Positions 1-6,700 of a stretch of DNA of 17,577 nt are shown one piece after another. The notes beneath the pieces are model-generated. The model worked only from the letters and a program-made list of their open reading frames with translations, made no database searches and was not told the DNA's origin. The translations under genes were made by a program, and so were the position numbers. The stretch spans positions 1-17,577 of the forward strand of contig CAAFLE010000034.1 in assembly GCA_900763675.1 (NCBI GenBank). The letters are read 5' to 3'. Origin of the DNA: an uncultured Oscillospiraceae bacterium. GTDB lineage: Bacteria; Bacillota; Clostridia; Oscillospirales; Oscillospiraceae. The number at the start of each line of letters is the position of its first letter. Positions within the stretch are counted from its first letter, which is position 1.

Positions 1-31
1 AGTTTTTCGGCCTTTTCCGTCTTCGGAAAAC

Positions 32-72
32 AAAAAACGCCGACCTCTTTCCCTTGCGGGAAAGGATCAGCG
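32..72 (-). terminator. Intrinsic terminator of the cobalamin riboswitch (expression platform)
   Basis: On the minus strand the arms at 72-47 and 64-38 form a long stem: an inner perfect 7-bp CTTTCCC/GGGAAAG stem with a GCAA loop, then a one-base bulge and 8 more pairs including G-U pairs. Six T residues (positions 37-32) follow directly. This is a classic Rho-independent terminator placed about 55 nt after the riboswitch core, so ligand binding would be expected to stop transcription before a gene that lies to the left of position 1. Confidence 0.75.
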
Positions 73-126
73 GATTCGTCTTCATTACTGTACATACGGA
101 GAGCTCGCCCGCTGTCAGATGGTCCC

Positions 127-359
127 GGACATGATAATTCTTCTGGCTTACGATCTGGAGAATCGCTTCTCCGCGCCCGTATCCTACCTTCTCCCGGAGC
201 CTTGCTCCGAAATGGCGGACTTTCGTCCCGACGGCTTTCGCCGCTTCGGTACGGACTCACGCATACAGTACCGTGCGTGCAAGGGGATTCGCACCCCTTT
301 TCTTTTTTCACCGGCGCCTGACTCGTTGCTGAGCCTTTACAGCGGACGGCTATGTGTCC
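127..359 (-). promoter_or_regulatory. Cobalamin (B12) riboswitch aptamer
   Basis: Read on the minus strand, this stretch has the landmarks of the AdoCbl-type riboswitch in the right order. GGTGCGAATCCCC (the GGUGNNAAUCC element) is followed by a GC-rich stem with the ACTGT element, a second stem around TCCGTACC, a GCCATTTCGGAGC...GCTCCGGGAGAAGG segment, and a B12-box-like AAGCCAGAAGAATTATCATG at 149-130. The closing P1 stem can form between GGACA (359-355) and TGTCC near 131-127. The B12 box is a degenerate version of the AGCCAGGAGACCUGCC consensus, so this is a cobalamin-family call and not a ligand subtype. It points away from the ECF operon and controls an off-window gene. Confidence 0.75.
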
Positions 360-384
360 TTGCAGACCTATTTAGTTGAGTGAC

Positions 385-412
385 TGAAACAAAAAGCAGA
401 CTTTTTGTTTCA
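385..412. repeat. Perfect 12-bp inverted repeat upstream of the riboswitch
   Basis: TGAAACAAAAAG and CTTTTTGTTTCA are perfectly complementary around a CAGA loop. The hairpin lies 25 bp upstream of the riboswitch core on the minus strand, in its 5' leader or promoter zone. Its arms contain A and T runs, so it could terminate weakly, but no separate T tract follows on either strand. The rest of the gap to position 589 is AT-rich and holds no gene that I can support. Confidence 0.5.
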
Positions 413-589
413 AAGGAGCAATCGAAGATATAGCGATGTATTTGTTTTTTATATACTATATCTTGACATTTTAAAACATACCACAGGTAAAAGGAATTGT
501 CTACCATTATTTCGAGCGGTTTTGGCAAAATCATGTGCTTTCTTCGCCGCAACATGCCGGAGAAAGGGATAGAAAAACCGAAAAAGCTA

Positions 590-598
590 TGCTATGAT
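590..598 (+). promoter_or_regulatory. Extended -10 promoter for the DUF4430-ECF operon
   Basis: TGCTATGAT is an extended -10 element (TG-N-TATGAT) about 45 bp before the first start codon. No convincing -35 is seen at the usual spacing, which is tolerated by extended -10 promoters. A TTGACA at 463-468 upstream lacks a matching -10. The leader would be about 38 nt and no riboswitch is visible on this strand. Confidence 0.4.
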
Positions 599-642
599 AC
601 GAAAATGGAAAGGCCAAATAGCAGAAAGGGTGGTTTTGCCCC

Positions 643-1224
643 ATGCAGAAGAAAAAAATCGCCAATCTCATCATGGTGCTCATCATTGCGATGCTCGCCG
701 CCGGCGGCGGGCTTTGGGCGTTCAGCCAAAGGGACGCCGCCCCTGCCGCGCTCGGCACGGAGTACCATATACAAAAATTGAATGATAATGCACTGACCGA
801 GCCGGAGCAGGAACTCACATGCACCATCACGATCCGGTGCGACACCATGCTCCAAAGCCTTGATTCACTGCGCGAGGAGAAACTCCCCTATGTCCCGCGC
901 GACGGCGTGATGCTGCCGGAGACGACGGTATCCTTTGCCGAGGGAGAGACGGCGTTCGGCGTATTGCAGCGTGTCTGCGCCGCGGCAGAGCTGCAGCTCG
1001 AATACAGCTGGACACCGCTCTACGACAGCTATTATATTGAAGGCATCGGCCATCTCTATGAGTTCGACGCCGGGCCGGAGTCCGGCTGGATGTATAAGGT
1101 CAACGGTTCGTTCCCCAATTACGGCTGCTCAAGCTATGTGCTCACGGGCGGCGAGGAAATCGTCTGGTGCTACACCTGCGCCGGGCTCGGCGACGACGTC
1201 GGCGCGGCAGGCATGGTGAAATGA
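643..1224 (+). CDS. Membrane-anchored DUF4430 (transcobalamin-like) protein
   Basis: A protein of 193 aa. Residues 7-26 form one hydrophobic segment after a KKK start, acting as a signal or anchor; there is no lipobox cysteine. The extracytoplasmic part ends in a typical DUF4430 domain (about 90-190), with the GWMYKVNG core at 148-155, then NYGCSSYVLTGGEEIVWCYT and LGDD. This domain has the fold of the beta domain of vertebrate intrinsic factor and transcobalamin, and in Clostridia it often sits beside ECF transporters. Here it is the first gene of such an operon; its TGA overlaps the next ATG (ATGA), so translation is coupled. A likely role is capture of a corrinoid or related ligand outside the membrane. 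An AGAAAGGGTGG ribosome binding site lies 9 nt before the ATG. The domain call is firm; the ligand is inferred. Confidence 0.85.
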   Translation: MQKKKIANLIMVLIIAMLAAGGGLWAFSQRDAAPAALGTEYHIQKLNDNALTEPEQELTCTITIRCDTMLQSLDSLREEKLPYVPRDGVMLPETTVSFAEGETAFGVLQRVCAAAELQLEYSWTPLYDSYYIEGIGHLYEFDAGPESGWMYKVNGSFPNYGCSSYVLTGGEEIVWCYTCAGLGDDVGAAGMVK

Positions 1225-2102
1225 GAGCAGACGCCTTTTCCAAGCGCCACCCGGCGGTGAACTTTGTGTTCTTCCTCGGCGCCATTCTCGGCGGGATGCT
1301 CAACCAGCACCCGGCGTATCTGCTCGCGGGGGTCGTCAGCGGCGCGGCTTATTATCTTCTGCTGCATGGGCGGCGGGGCTGGCGGTTCATCGGGGGTCTT
1401 GTTCCCCTGTTTCTCGTGTTCACGGCGGTCAATCCGCTCTTTAATACATACGGGGCAACGCTGCTCTTTACATACTTTGACCGCCCGTACACGCTCGAAG
1501 CACTTTATTACGGCGCGGCGCTCGCGGCGGTGTTCGTCAATATGCTGCTCTGGTTCGGCTGCTATAACGCCGTGCTGACAAGCGACAAGTTCACGAGCCT
1601 TTTCGGGAATCTGATTCCGGCGCTCTCGCTTTTGCTCGTGATGGTGCTGCGCATGATCCCCAATCTGATGCGAAAGGCCCGGCAGATCGCCGGGGCCAGA
1701 GCGTCCATCGGGCGGGGCGTTTCCGAACAGGACGGCACAAAGGAAAAGCTCGCCGAGGGGATGACCGTGCTCGGTACGCTGACATCGTGGGCGCTCGAGG
1801 GCGGTATCGTAACGGCGGACTCCATGCGCAGCCGCGGCTACGGCTGCGCGAAGCGGACGAGCTTCCAGCGCTACGCGATGACCGGCACGGACTGGCTGCT
1901 GCTTGCGCTGGAGATCGCGCTGCCGGTGCTCGTTCTTGCTTTCGGCGACGCTGAAGCGGCGTATACGCCGGACCTCTATATTGCTCCCCTCCGGGGGCTG
2001 CCGGTGCTCGGCTTTGCCGCTTACGCCGCATTTCTTCTGATCCCCACCGTTCTACATATAAAGGAGACCGTTCAATGGAACATTTCGATATCCAGAATCT
2101 GA
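1221..2102 (+). CDS. ECF transporter T component (EcfT), first copy
   Basis: An integral membrane protein of 293 aa with about 5-6 hydrophobic segments. It carries the two cytoplasmic coupling motifs of EcfT/CbiQ proteins: an A-R-A motif (ARASIGRG, 159-166) and DSMRSRGYG (200-208). These helices contact the ATPase grooves and pass ATP-driven movement to the S component. I chose the ATG at 1221 because it overlaps the stop of the DUF4430 gene. An in-frame ATG at 1167 would add an Arg-rich stretch that is just the shifted frame of the upstream gene. The 3' end overlaps the ATPase gene by 28 bp. The N-terminus (HPAVNFVFF) matches that of the second EcfT at 4420, so the two are paralogues. Confidence 0.88.
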   Translation: MRADAFSKRHPAVNFVFFLGAILGGMLNQHPAYLLAGVVSGAAYYLLLHGRRGWRFIGGLVPLFLVFTAVNPLFNTYGATLLFTYFDRPYTLEALYYGAALAAVFVNMLLWFGCYNAVLTSDKFTSLFGNLIPALSLLLVMVLRMIPNLMRKARQIAGARASIGRGVSEQDGTKEKLAEGMTVLGTLTSWALEGGIVTADSMRSRGYGCAKRTSFQRYAMTGTDWLLLALEIALPVLVLAFGDAEAAYTPDLYIAPLRGLPVLGFAAYAAFLLIPTVLHIKETVQWNISISRI

Positions 2103-3727
2103 CCTTTTCTCACGCCGCGGCGAAGGGCAAGCGCTCGCTCGACGGCGTTTCGCTGCGCATCCGCGCGGGGGAATTTCTCGTGCTCTGCGGGCGCTCCGGC
2201 AGCGGCAAGACCACGCTGCTGCGCCATCTCAAGACGGTGCTCACGCCGAACGGCAAGCGCAGCGGCGAGATCCTCTTCTGCGGCACGCCGCTCGCGCAGG
2301 TGTCCGAGCGCGACCAGGCCGCGAAGATCGGCTTCGTGATGCAGAACCCGGACGATCAGATCGTCACGGACAAGGTCTGGCACGAGCTCGCGTTCGGGCT
2401 CGAAAGTCTCGGCTGCGACCAGACGGCCATGCGCACGCGCGTGGCGGAAATGGCCTGCTATTTCGGCATTCAGGACTGGTTCCACCGCGATGTCGCCACG
2501 CTCTCCGGCGGGCAGAAGCAGCTTTTGAATCTCGCTTCCATCATGGCAATGCAGCCGGAGGTGCTGATCCTCGACGAGCCTACGAGCCAGCTTGACCCCA
2601 TCGCCGCGAGCGATTTTCTCAACACCGTGCGCAAGATCAACACCGAGCTCGGCACGACGGTCATCATCACCGAGCACCGGCTCGAGGACATTTTCCCCTA
2701 CGCCGACCGCGCCGTCGTGATGGACGGCGGGAAGATTATCGCAGACGGCGCGCCCGCGAACGTCGGGCAGCTGCTCTTTGAGCAGAAGAATCCCATGTTC
2801 GCCGCCATGCCCACGCCCGTGCGCGTCTTTTACGGCGCGGGCTGCACCGGAGAGAGCCCGCTGACCGTCCGGCAGGGACGGAATTGGCTGAGCAATGAAT
2901 TTCCCGCCGCGCCGAAGCTCAAGGCCGAACCCGCGAGCGCTCCGGCGGAGGTCAAAGACCCGGCGCTGAGCTTGAAGGAGCTGTGGTTCCGGTATGAAAA
3001 AGGCGGCCGGGACATCCTGCGCGGCGTGTCTGCGGAGATCCCCGCCGGGGAAATATACGCCATTCTCGGCGGCAACGGCGCGGGCAAATCCACAACGCTC
3101 AAAGCCATCTGCGGCATCTGCCGCCCATACCGCGGGAAGATCCGGCTCTTCGGCAAGCCGATGGAGAAATACAGCACGAAGGAGCTGTTCCGCGGCTGCA
3201 TCGCCATGCTGCCGCAGGACCCCAAGAGCCTGTTCGTGAAAAAGACCGTGCGGGAGGACCTCGCGGAGATGACCGCCGACGCGGACAAGATCGCGCGCAC
3301 AGCGGAGCTCTGCCAGATCACGCCGCTGCTCGAGAGCCACCCCTACGATCTCTCCGGCGGCGAGCAGCAGCGCGCCGCGCTCGCGAAGGTGCTGCTCACC
3401 GAGCCGAAGCTCCTGCTGCTCGACGAGCCGACAAAGGGCATCGACAGCTTCTTTAAGGAGACGTTCGCCGCGATCCTCGCCGATCTGAAACGGCAAGGCA
3501 TCACCATCGTCATGGTGTCGCACGACGTGGAGTTCTGCGCCCGGTACGCCGACCGCGTGTCCATGTTCTTCGACGGGCAGATCCTCACGACCGACACGCC
3601 GCGCCGGTTCTTCGGCAACAACAGCTTCTATACGACCGCGGCGCACCGCATGAGCCGCCATGTGTTCGATATGGCCGTCACAGCGGAGGACGTCATCGAC
3701 CTTTACCGGAAAAACAGGGGGAGCTGA
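2075..3727 (+). CDS. Fused double ECF transporter ATPase (EcfA-EcfA')
   Basis: A protein of 550 aa holding two complete ABC ATPase domains, replacing the usual separate EcfA1 and EcfA2. Domain 1 has Walker A GRSGSGKTT (39-47), the Q-loop in VMQNPDDQ, signature LSGGQKQ (143-149), Walker B VLILDEP (163-169) and the TEHRLED switch histidine. Domain 2 has GGNGAGKST (332-340), MLPQDPKSLF, LSGGEQQ (426-432), LLLLDEP (D450, E451) and VSHDVEF. All catalytic residues are present in both halves. It should power the S and T components encoded around it. AAGGAG stands 8 nt before the ATG. The gene ends one base before the S-component start codon. Confidence 0.93.
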   Translation: MEHFDIQNLTFSHAAAKGKRSLDGVSLRIRAGEFLVLCGRSGSGKTTLLRHLKTVLTPNGKRSGEILFCGTPLAQVSERDQAAKIGFVMQNPDDQIVTDKVWHELAFGLESLGCDQTAMRTRVAEMACYFGIQDWFHRDVATLSGGQKQLLNLASIMAMQPEVLILDEPTSQLDPIAASDFLNTVRKINTELGTTVIITEHRLEDIFPYADRAVVMDGGKIIADGAPANVGQLLFEQKNPMFAAMPTPVRVFYGAGCTGESPLTVRQGRNWLSNEFPAAPKLKAEPASAPAEVKDPALSLKELWFRYEKGGRDILRGVSAEIPAGEIYAILGGNGAGKSTTLKAICGICRPYRGKIRLFGKPMEKYSTKELFRGCIAMLPQDPKSLFVKKTVREDLAEMTADADKIARTAELCQITPLLESHPYDLSGGEQQRAALAKVLLTEPKLLLLDEPTKGIDSFFKETFAAILADLKRQGITIVMVSHDVEFCARYADRVSMFFDGQILTTDTPRRFFGNNSFYTTAAHRMSRHVFDMAVTAEDVIDLYRKNRGS

Positions 3728-3728
3728 T

Positions 3729-4430
3729 ATGAAAAAATCCCACATCGCCATGCTTGCGGAGTTCTTTGCTGTGATTCCGCTGACGCTCTATTTCGGCATG
3801 CATCTACCCGGGCGAAGCTACTACATTACGAGCACGCTCGTCATTGTGGAGTTGCTCGTGCCTTTTCTGCTGGCGTTTGAAAGCCGGAAGCCACAGGCAC
3901 GCGAGCTTGTGGTAATCGCGGTGCTCTCCGCGCTGGCCGTAGCCGCGCGCGTGGTGATTCCGCTGCCGCACTTCAAGGCGATCTTCGCCGTTATCATGCT
4001 CTCCGGCATCGCGTTTGGGCCGGAGGCGGGCTTTATGGTGGGTGCGGTCAGCGCACTTGCAAGCAACTTTTTCTATGGGCAGGGCGCGTATACGCCGTGG
4101 CAGATGTTTGCCTACGGCGCGGGCGGCATGCTCGCCGGGTTCCTGTTTGCCAAAAACCGTCTGCCGAAAAAGCCCCTTGTAATGGGCATCTTCGGCTTTC
4201 TCGCCGTGCTGCTGTTCGTCGGGCCGCTGCTCGATACCTGCACCGTGTTCCTCACGCTGCCGGTCATCAACGCGCAGACGGCGTGGCCGCTCTATGTATC
4301 CGGCTTCCCGGTCAATCTGAGCCAAGGCATCTGCACGCTGCTCACGATGCTGATTTTCGGAAAGCCCCTGCTCGAAAAGCTCGACCGCGTGAAGCTCCAA
4401 TACGGGATGGGGGAAGACGATGGGGTTTGA
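3729..4430 (+). CDS. ECF transporter S component (substrate-binding subunit)
   Basis: A very hydrophobic protein of 233 aa with about six membrane segments. The central stretch PLPHFKAIFAVIMLSGIAFG, then a Gly/Ala-rich GPEAGFMVGAVSALASNFF segment and an aromatic loop GQGAYTPWQMFAYG, has the look of ECF S components of the large family that includes predicted cobalamin and queuosine-precursor transporters. The S component sets substrate choice. Position between the ATPase and a second EcfT, with a DUF4430 gene at the operon head and a cobalamin riboswitch next door, suggests a corrinoid, but no residue proves it. I chose the ATG at 3729, behind a GGGGGAG site; an upstream in-frame ATG at 3660 lies deep in the ATPase gene. 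It overlaps the next gene by 11 bp. Confidence 0.8.
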   Translation: MKKSHIAMLAEFFAVIPLTLYFGMHLPGRSYYITSTLVIVELLVPFLLAFESRKPQARELVVIAVLSALAVAARVVIPLPHFKAIFAVIMLSGIAFGPEAGFMVGAVSALASNFFYGQGAYTPWQMFAYGAGGMLAGFLFAKNRLPKKPLVMGIFGFLAVLLFVGPLLDTCTVFLTLPVINAQTAWPLYVSGFPVNLSQGICTLLTMLIFGKPLLEKLDRVKLQYGMGEDDGV

Positions 4431-5301
4431 GTTCTGCCACCCGGCGGTGAATTTTATCTTCTTCGCCGCTGTGCTCTATGGCAGTATCGCGTTCTCGCAC
4501 CCGGTGTTTCTTGCCATCGCTTACGCCGCCGCGTTTGCCTACAGCGTCCGGCGGGGTGGACGGCGCGCGCTTGTGTTTGACCTCTGTCTCCTGCCGCTCG
4601 TTTTGTTTTTTGCGCTCTGTTACGCCGGAAGCCATCACTTTGGCGTGACCGTGCTGCGGCAGAACTTCATCGGGAACAGCATGACGGCGGAGAGCCTTGT
4701 GTACGGTCTTGTGCTCGGCGTGCGCGCGGCGTGCGTGTGTATGTGGTGCAGCGCTCTCTTCCGCGTCGTGTCGTCCGACAAGGTCGTGTATCTCTTCGGG
4801 CGCGTGAGTCCGCGGCTCGCGCTCTTTCTCACGATACTGCTGCGGCTCATCCCGCGCCTGAACCGCGAGGCCGGGCACATCGATCTCGCCCAAAAGGGCA
4901 TCGGCCGCGGCAGCGATCAGGGGAATGTCTGGGAACGGCTCGTGCACTGCCTTCGCATTTTCTCCATGCTGATCACTTGGCTCATTCAGGCGCTCGCGCT
5001 GGAGGCGGACTCCATGAAGAGCCGGGGAAGTGCACTCCGCGGCCGGACGGCGTTTTCTATTTATCGCTTTGATAACCGCGACCGCGCTTTCGTCATCGCG
5101 CTCTTTTCCGGCATCATTCTGACCGGCATGGGCGCCATCCTCGGCGCGACGGAGATGTTCTACGACCCGGTCATTCTCTGGAAGCCGCTGAACGGCCTCG
5201 CCGCCGCCTCTGCGGTGGGCTACGCCTTTCTGTGCCTTCTCCCCCTTGGGCTGGAACTCTGGACGGAGTGCCGCTTTGAACGGCTGCGCCGCATGGCGTG
5301 A
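4420..5301 (+). CDS. ECF transporter T component (EcfT), second copy
   Basis: A protein of 293 aa, the same length as the first EcfT, sharing the opening HPAVNF-I/V-FF and the overall membrane layout. Coupling motif 1 reads AQKGIGRG (157-164), where the first EcfT has ARASIGRG. Motif 2 reads DSMKSRGSA (from 197), so the aromatic residue after RG in the first EcfT (RGYG) is a serine. A second T gene in the same operon as a double ATPase means the transporter may contain two different T subunits, or that two alternative complexes share one ATPase and one S component. The gene starts inside the end of the S gene and stops one base before the end of the convergent recombinase, with no terminator between them. 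Confidence 0.87.
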   Translation: MGFEFCHPAVNFIFFAAVLYGSIAFSHPVFLAIAYAAAFAYSVRRGGRRALVFDLCLLPLVLFFALCYAGSHHFGVTVLRQNFIGNSMTAESLVYGLVLGVRAACVCMWCSALFRVVSSDKVVYLFGRVSPRLALFLTILLRLIPRLNREAGHIDLAQKGIGRGSDQGNVWERLVHCLRIFSMLITWLIQALALEADSMKSRGSALRGRTAFSIYRFDNRDRAFVIALFSGIILTGMGAILGATEMFYDPVILWKPLNGLAAASAVGYAFLCLLPLGLELWTECRFERLRRMA

Positions 5302-5302
5302 C

Positions 5303-5896
5303 CTACGGCGTTTCGCGCACCCAGCGCAGGAACGTCGGCTGCGATATGCCCAACCGCTCCGCCGCGGCACGCGAACTCATCTCGCCGCTATTCCAGCGGC
5401 GGTATACCTCCGCGAATGCGGGCGGAACTTCCAGCCGCGGGCGGCCGAACGTCTGCCCTCGCGCCCGTGCGGCGGCAATGCCCTCGGCCTGCCGTTGGCG
5501 GATGAAGACACGCTCCGTTTCTGCCACATAGCTGAGAAGCTGCAAAACGATATCCGCCGTCAGCGTTCCGGCGAGATCGCGCTCCTGCCGCGTATCGAGC
5601 AGCGGCATATCCAGCACCACGACGCCGACGCGCCGCTCGTGTGTGAGAATTCGCCATTGCTCCAAAATTTCGCGGTAGTTCCGCCCTAACCGGTCAATGG
5701 ATTTGACGGCCAGCGTGTCGCCGGGGCGCAGCCGCCGCACGAGCCGACGGTAGGCCGGGCGGTCAAAGTCCTTTCCGGACTGCCGGTCGGTGAAGATGCG
5801 CCCGTCCTCCACGCCGAATTCGCGCAGCGCCAGAAGCTGGCGCGCCTCATTCTGCTCGCGGGTCGATATCCGCGCATAGCCAAAGATCTGTGCCAT
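5303..5896 (-). CDS. Serine recombinase (resolvase/invertase family)
   Basis: A protein of 197 aa, the usual size for a small resolvase/invertase. The N-terminus GYARISTREQ gives the catalytic Ser11 with Arg9; SIDRLGRNYREI (66-77) gives the conserved catalytic arginines and the start of the long E helix. Residues about 173-193 (SSRAAAERLGISQPTFLRW) form the C-terminal helix-turn-helix. The ATG at 5896 is preceded by GGAGG at 7 nt; a longer frame starting at 6088 lacks this and adds an unrelated sequence. It is intact and alone: no transposase or cargo gene accompanies it. It ends one base from the ECF operon and starts about 330 bp from a tRNA-Ser, fitting a leftover of a mobile element or a site-specific switch. 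Confidence 0.9.
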   Translation of the reverse strand: MAQIFGYARISTREQNEARQLLALREFGVEDGRIFTDRQSGKDFDRPAYRRLVRRLRPGDTLAVKSIDRLGRNYREILEQWRILTHERRVGVVVLDMPLLDTRQERDLAGTLTADIVLQLLSYVAETERVFIRQRQAEGIAAARARGQTFGRPRLEVPPAFAEVYRRWNSGEMSSRAAAERLGISQPTFLRWVRETP

Positions 5897-5984
5897 GAGA
5901 AAACCTCCGTTTATCAGAATGACAACAGTGTAACAGCTCACTCCGCCGCGCTGCCGGATCTTTGGAAATTCCCTTTTTTCCATC

Positions 5985-5990
5985 ATTATA
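5985..5990 (-). promoter_or_regulatory. Possible -10 box of the recombinase gene
   Basis: A perfect TATAAT on the minus strand about 90 bp upstream of the recombinase ATG. No good -35 hexamer is present at 16-18 bp, so the promoter is weak or depends on another factor. Confidence 0.3.
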
Positions 5991-6160
5991 TTTGGACATT
6001 GAAAATGCATGAGTTTTGACAGGCTGACTGCCTGTTTAACAAGAATAGATGCAGAAAACAAAGCGCCTGAACTCGTACAGACGAGCAAAAAGCACTCTTT
6101 CAGTGATATGTACCCAGTTTTCTGGACACCGGCTCAAAATTGAATAATTAGCTTTTCATC

Positions 6161-6196
6161 ATGGATGCTTCCCTGAACTTAGAGGGAGGCATCCAT
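6161..6196. repeat. 14-bp inverted repeat between recombinase and tRNA-Ser
   Basis: ATGGATGCTTCCCT and AGGGAGGCATCCAT pair along 14 positions with one G-T wobble around an 8-nt loop. On the minus strand it follows directly after the T run of the tRNA terminator and has no T tract of its own. It may be a second hairpin of the tRNA read-through region or the relic of a recombination site. The rest of the 5897-6160 gap contains no gene I can support. Confidence 0.5.
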
Positions 6197-6228
6197 AAAA
6201 AATCAGAGCAAAGCGAACTTTGCTCTGA
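6197..6228 (-). terminator. Rho-independent terminator of the tRNA-Ser unit
   Basis: On the minus strand TCAGAGCAAAG pairs perfectly with CTTTGCTCTGA around a TTCG tetraloop, and is followed by six T residues. It begins two bases past the CCA end of the tRNA, so it ends that transcript and leaves the recombinase as a separate unit. Confidence 0.85.
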
Positions 6229-6229
6229 C

Positions 6230-6325
6230 TGGCGGAGATGGAGGGATTTGAACCCCCGCGCCGGTTTTCTACGCCGACCTCACGGTTTTCAAGACCGGTC
6301 CCTTCAACCGCTTGGGTACATCTCC
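6230..6325 (-). tRNA. tRNA-Ser (anticodon UGA)
   Basis: The minus strand gives GGAGATG paired with CATCTCC in the acceptor stem, discriminator G and an encoded CCA (6232-6230). The D arm is CCC-AAGCGGTTGAA-GGG, the anticodon loop is CTTGAAA with anticodon TGA at 6291-6289, a long variable arm follows, and the T arm is GGGGG-TTCAAAT-CCCTC. The long variable arm and UGA anticodon identify a serine tRNA reading UCA codons. The lowest anticodon-stem pair looks mismatched (C-T), otherwise the cloverleaf is complete. Confidence 0.93.
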
Positions 6326-6458
6326 AAATGTATTCCCGCTCCAACGTTTCTCGGAAAAAAGGAGAGAAGCTTGGAGAGAAATCCCGATTTTTTCTTAATT
6401 TCTTGTCGCCGCAACCCGTTGAAAACACAGGGGAAATTGAAAAACGGCTTCCAAAATG

Positions 6459-6507
6459 CCCTCCCGTTTTCAAGACCGCCCCGTTGTGACCGCTTCGGTA
6501 ACTCCCC
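6459..6507 (-). pseudogene. Truncated tRNA-Ser (5' half only)
   Basis: The minus strand begins GGGGAGT, then TACCGAAGCGGTCACAACGG (D arm) and GCGGT-CTTGAAA-AC, the same anticodon loop (UGA) as the intact tRNA-Ser. After the anticodon loop homology stops: no matching anticodon-stem 3' strand of full length, no variable arm, no T arm and no ACTCCCC acceptor partner before the intact tRNA begins 130 bp later. The fragment sits directly behind a good promoter and appears to be the first gene of a former tandem tRNA-Ser pair. Confidence 0.75.
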
Positions 6508-6539
6508 ATGCAATGGCGGCGCAGCCGCGCCGCGTTGAA

Positions 6540-6568
6540 AAATTACCACAAAAAGGCGGTGCTGTCAA
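6540..6568 (-). promoter_or_regulatory. Promoter of the tRNA-Ser unit
   Basis: On the minus strand TTGACA (6568-6563), a 17-bp spacer and TAATTT (6545-6540) form a good housekeeping promoter. The start region is very GC-rich with a self-complementary GGCGCGGCTGCGCC block (about 6533-6515), as often seen in stable-RNA promoters. It lies about 33 bp before the truncated tRNA and would transcribe it together with the intact tRNA-Ser. Confidence 0.65.
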
Positions 6569-6609
6569 TCGAAAAGCGTTGTCGTGCAAGGATTTTCGGC
6601 AGAAAGGGG

Positions 6610-6637
6610 TTGCATAAAGGGTATTTTATGGTATAGT
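6610..6637 (+). promoter_or_regulatory. Promoter of argS
   Basis: TTGCAT (6610-6615), a 16-bp spacer and TATAGT (6632-6637) lie about 65 bp ahead of the argS start. The promoter is divergent from the tRNA promoter, the two -35 boxes being about 40 bp apart. Confidence 0.6.
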
Positions 6638-6700
6638 AATGGGACGTATGTCCTTTGCTATTCTACGGTATTGATGAAATGTTGTAAGGAGAGTATTTGA

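Noticed and set aside
119..379. Plus-strand open frame of 86 aa at the left end
   Set aside because: It covers the antisense of the cobalamin riboswitch, has no convincing ribosome binding site and no recognisable domain.
463..491. TTGACA as the promoter of the DUF4430 operon
   Set aside because: The sequence at the matching -10 position (GGTAAA) is poor; the extended -10 at 590-598 is a better candidate.
2072..3751. Minus-strand open frame of 559 aa opposite the double ATPase
   Set aside because: Composition artefact of GC-rich third positions; the plus strand carries all ABC motifs.
6016..6044. TTGACA on the plus strand in the recombinase-tRNA gap
   Set aside because: No -10 at proper spacing and no plus-strand gene downstream before the minus-strand tRNA.
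6161..6538. Open frames over the tRNA-Ser region on both strands
   Set aside because: They translate the tRNA, its terminator and the tRNA fragment.
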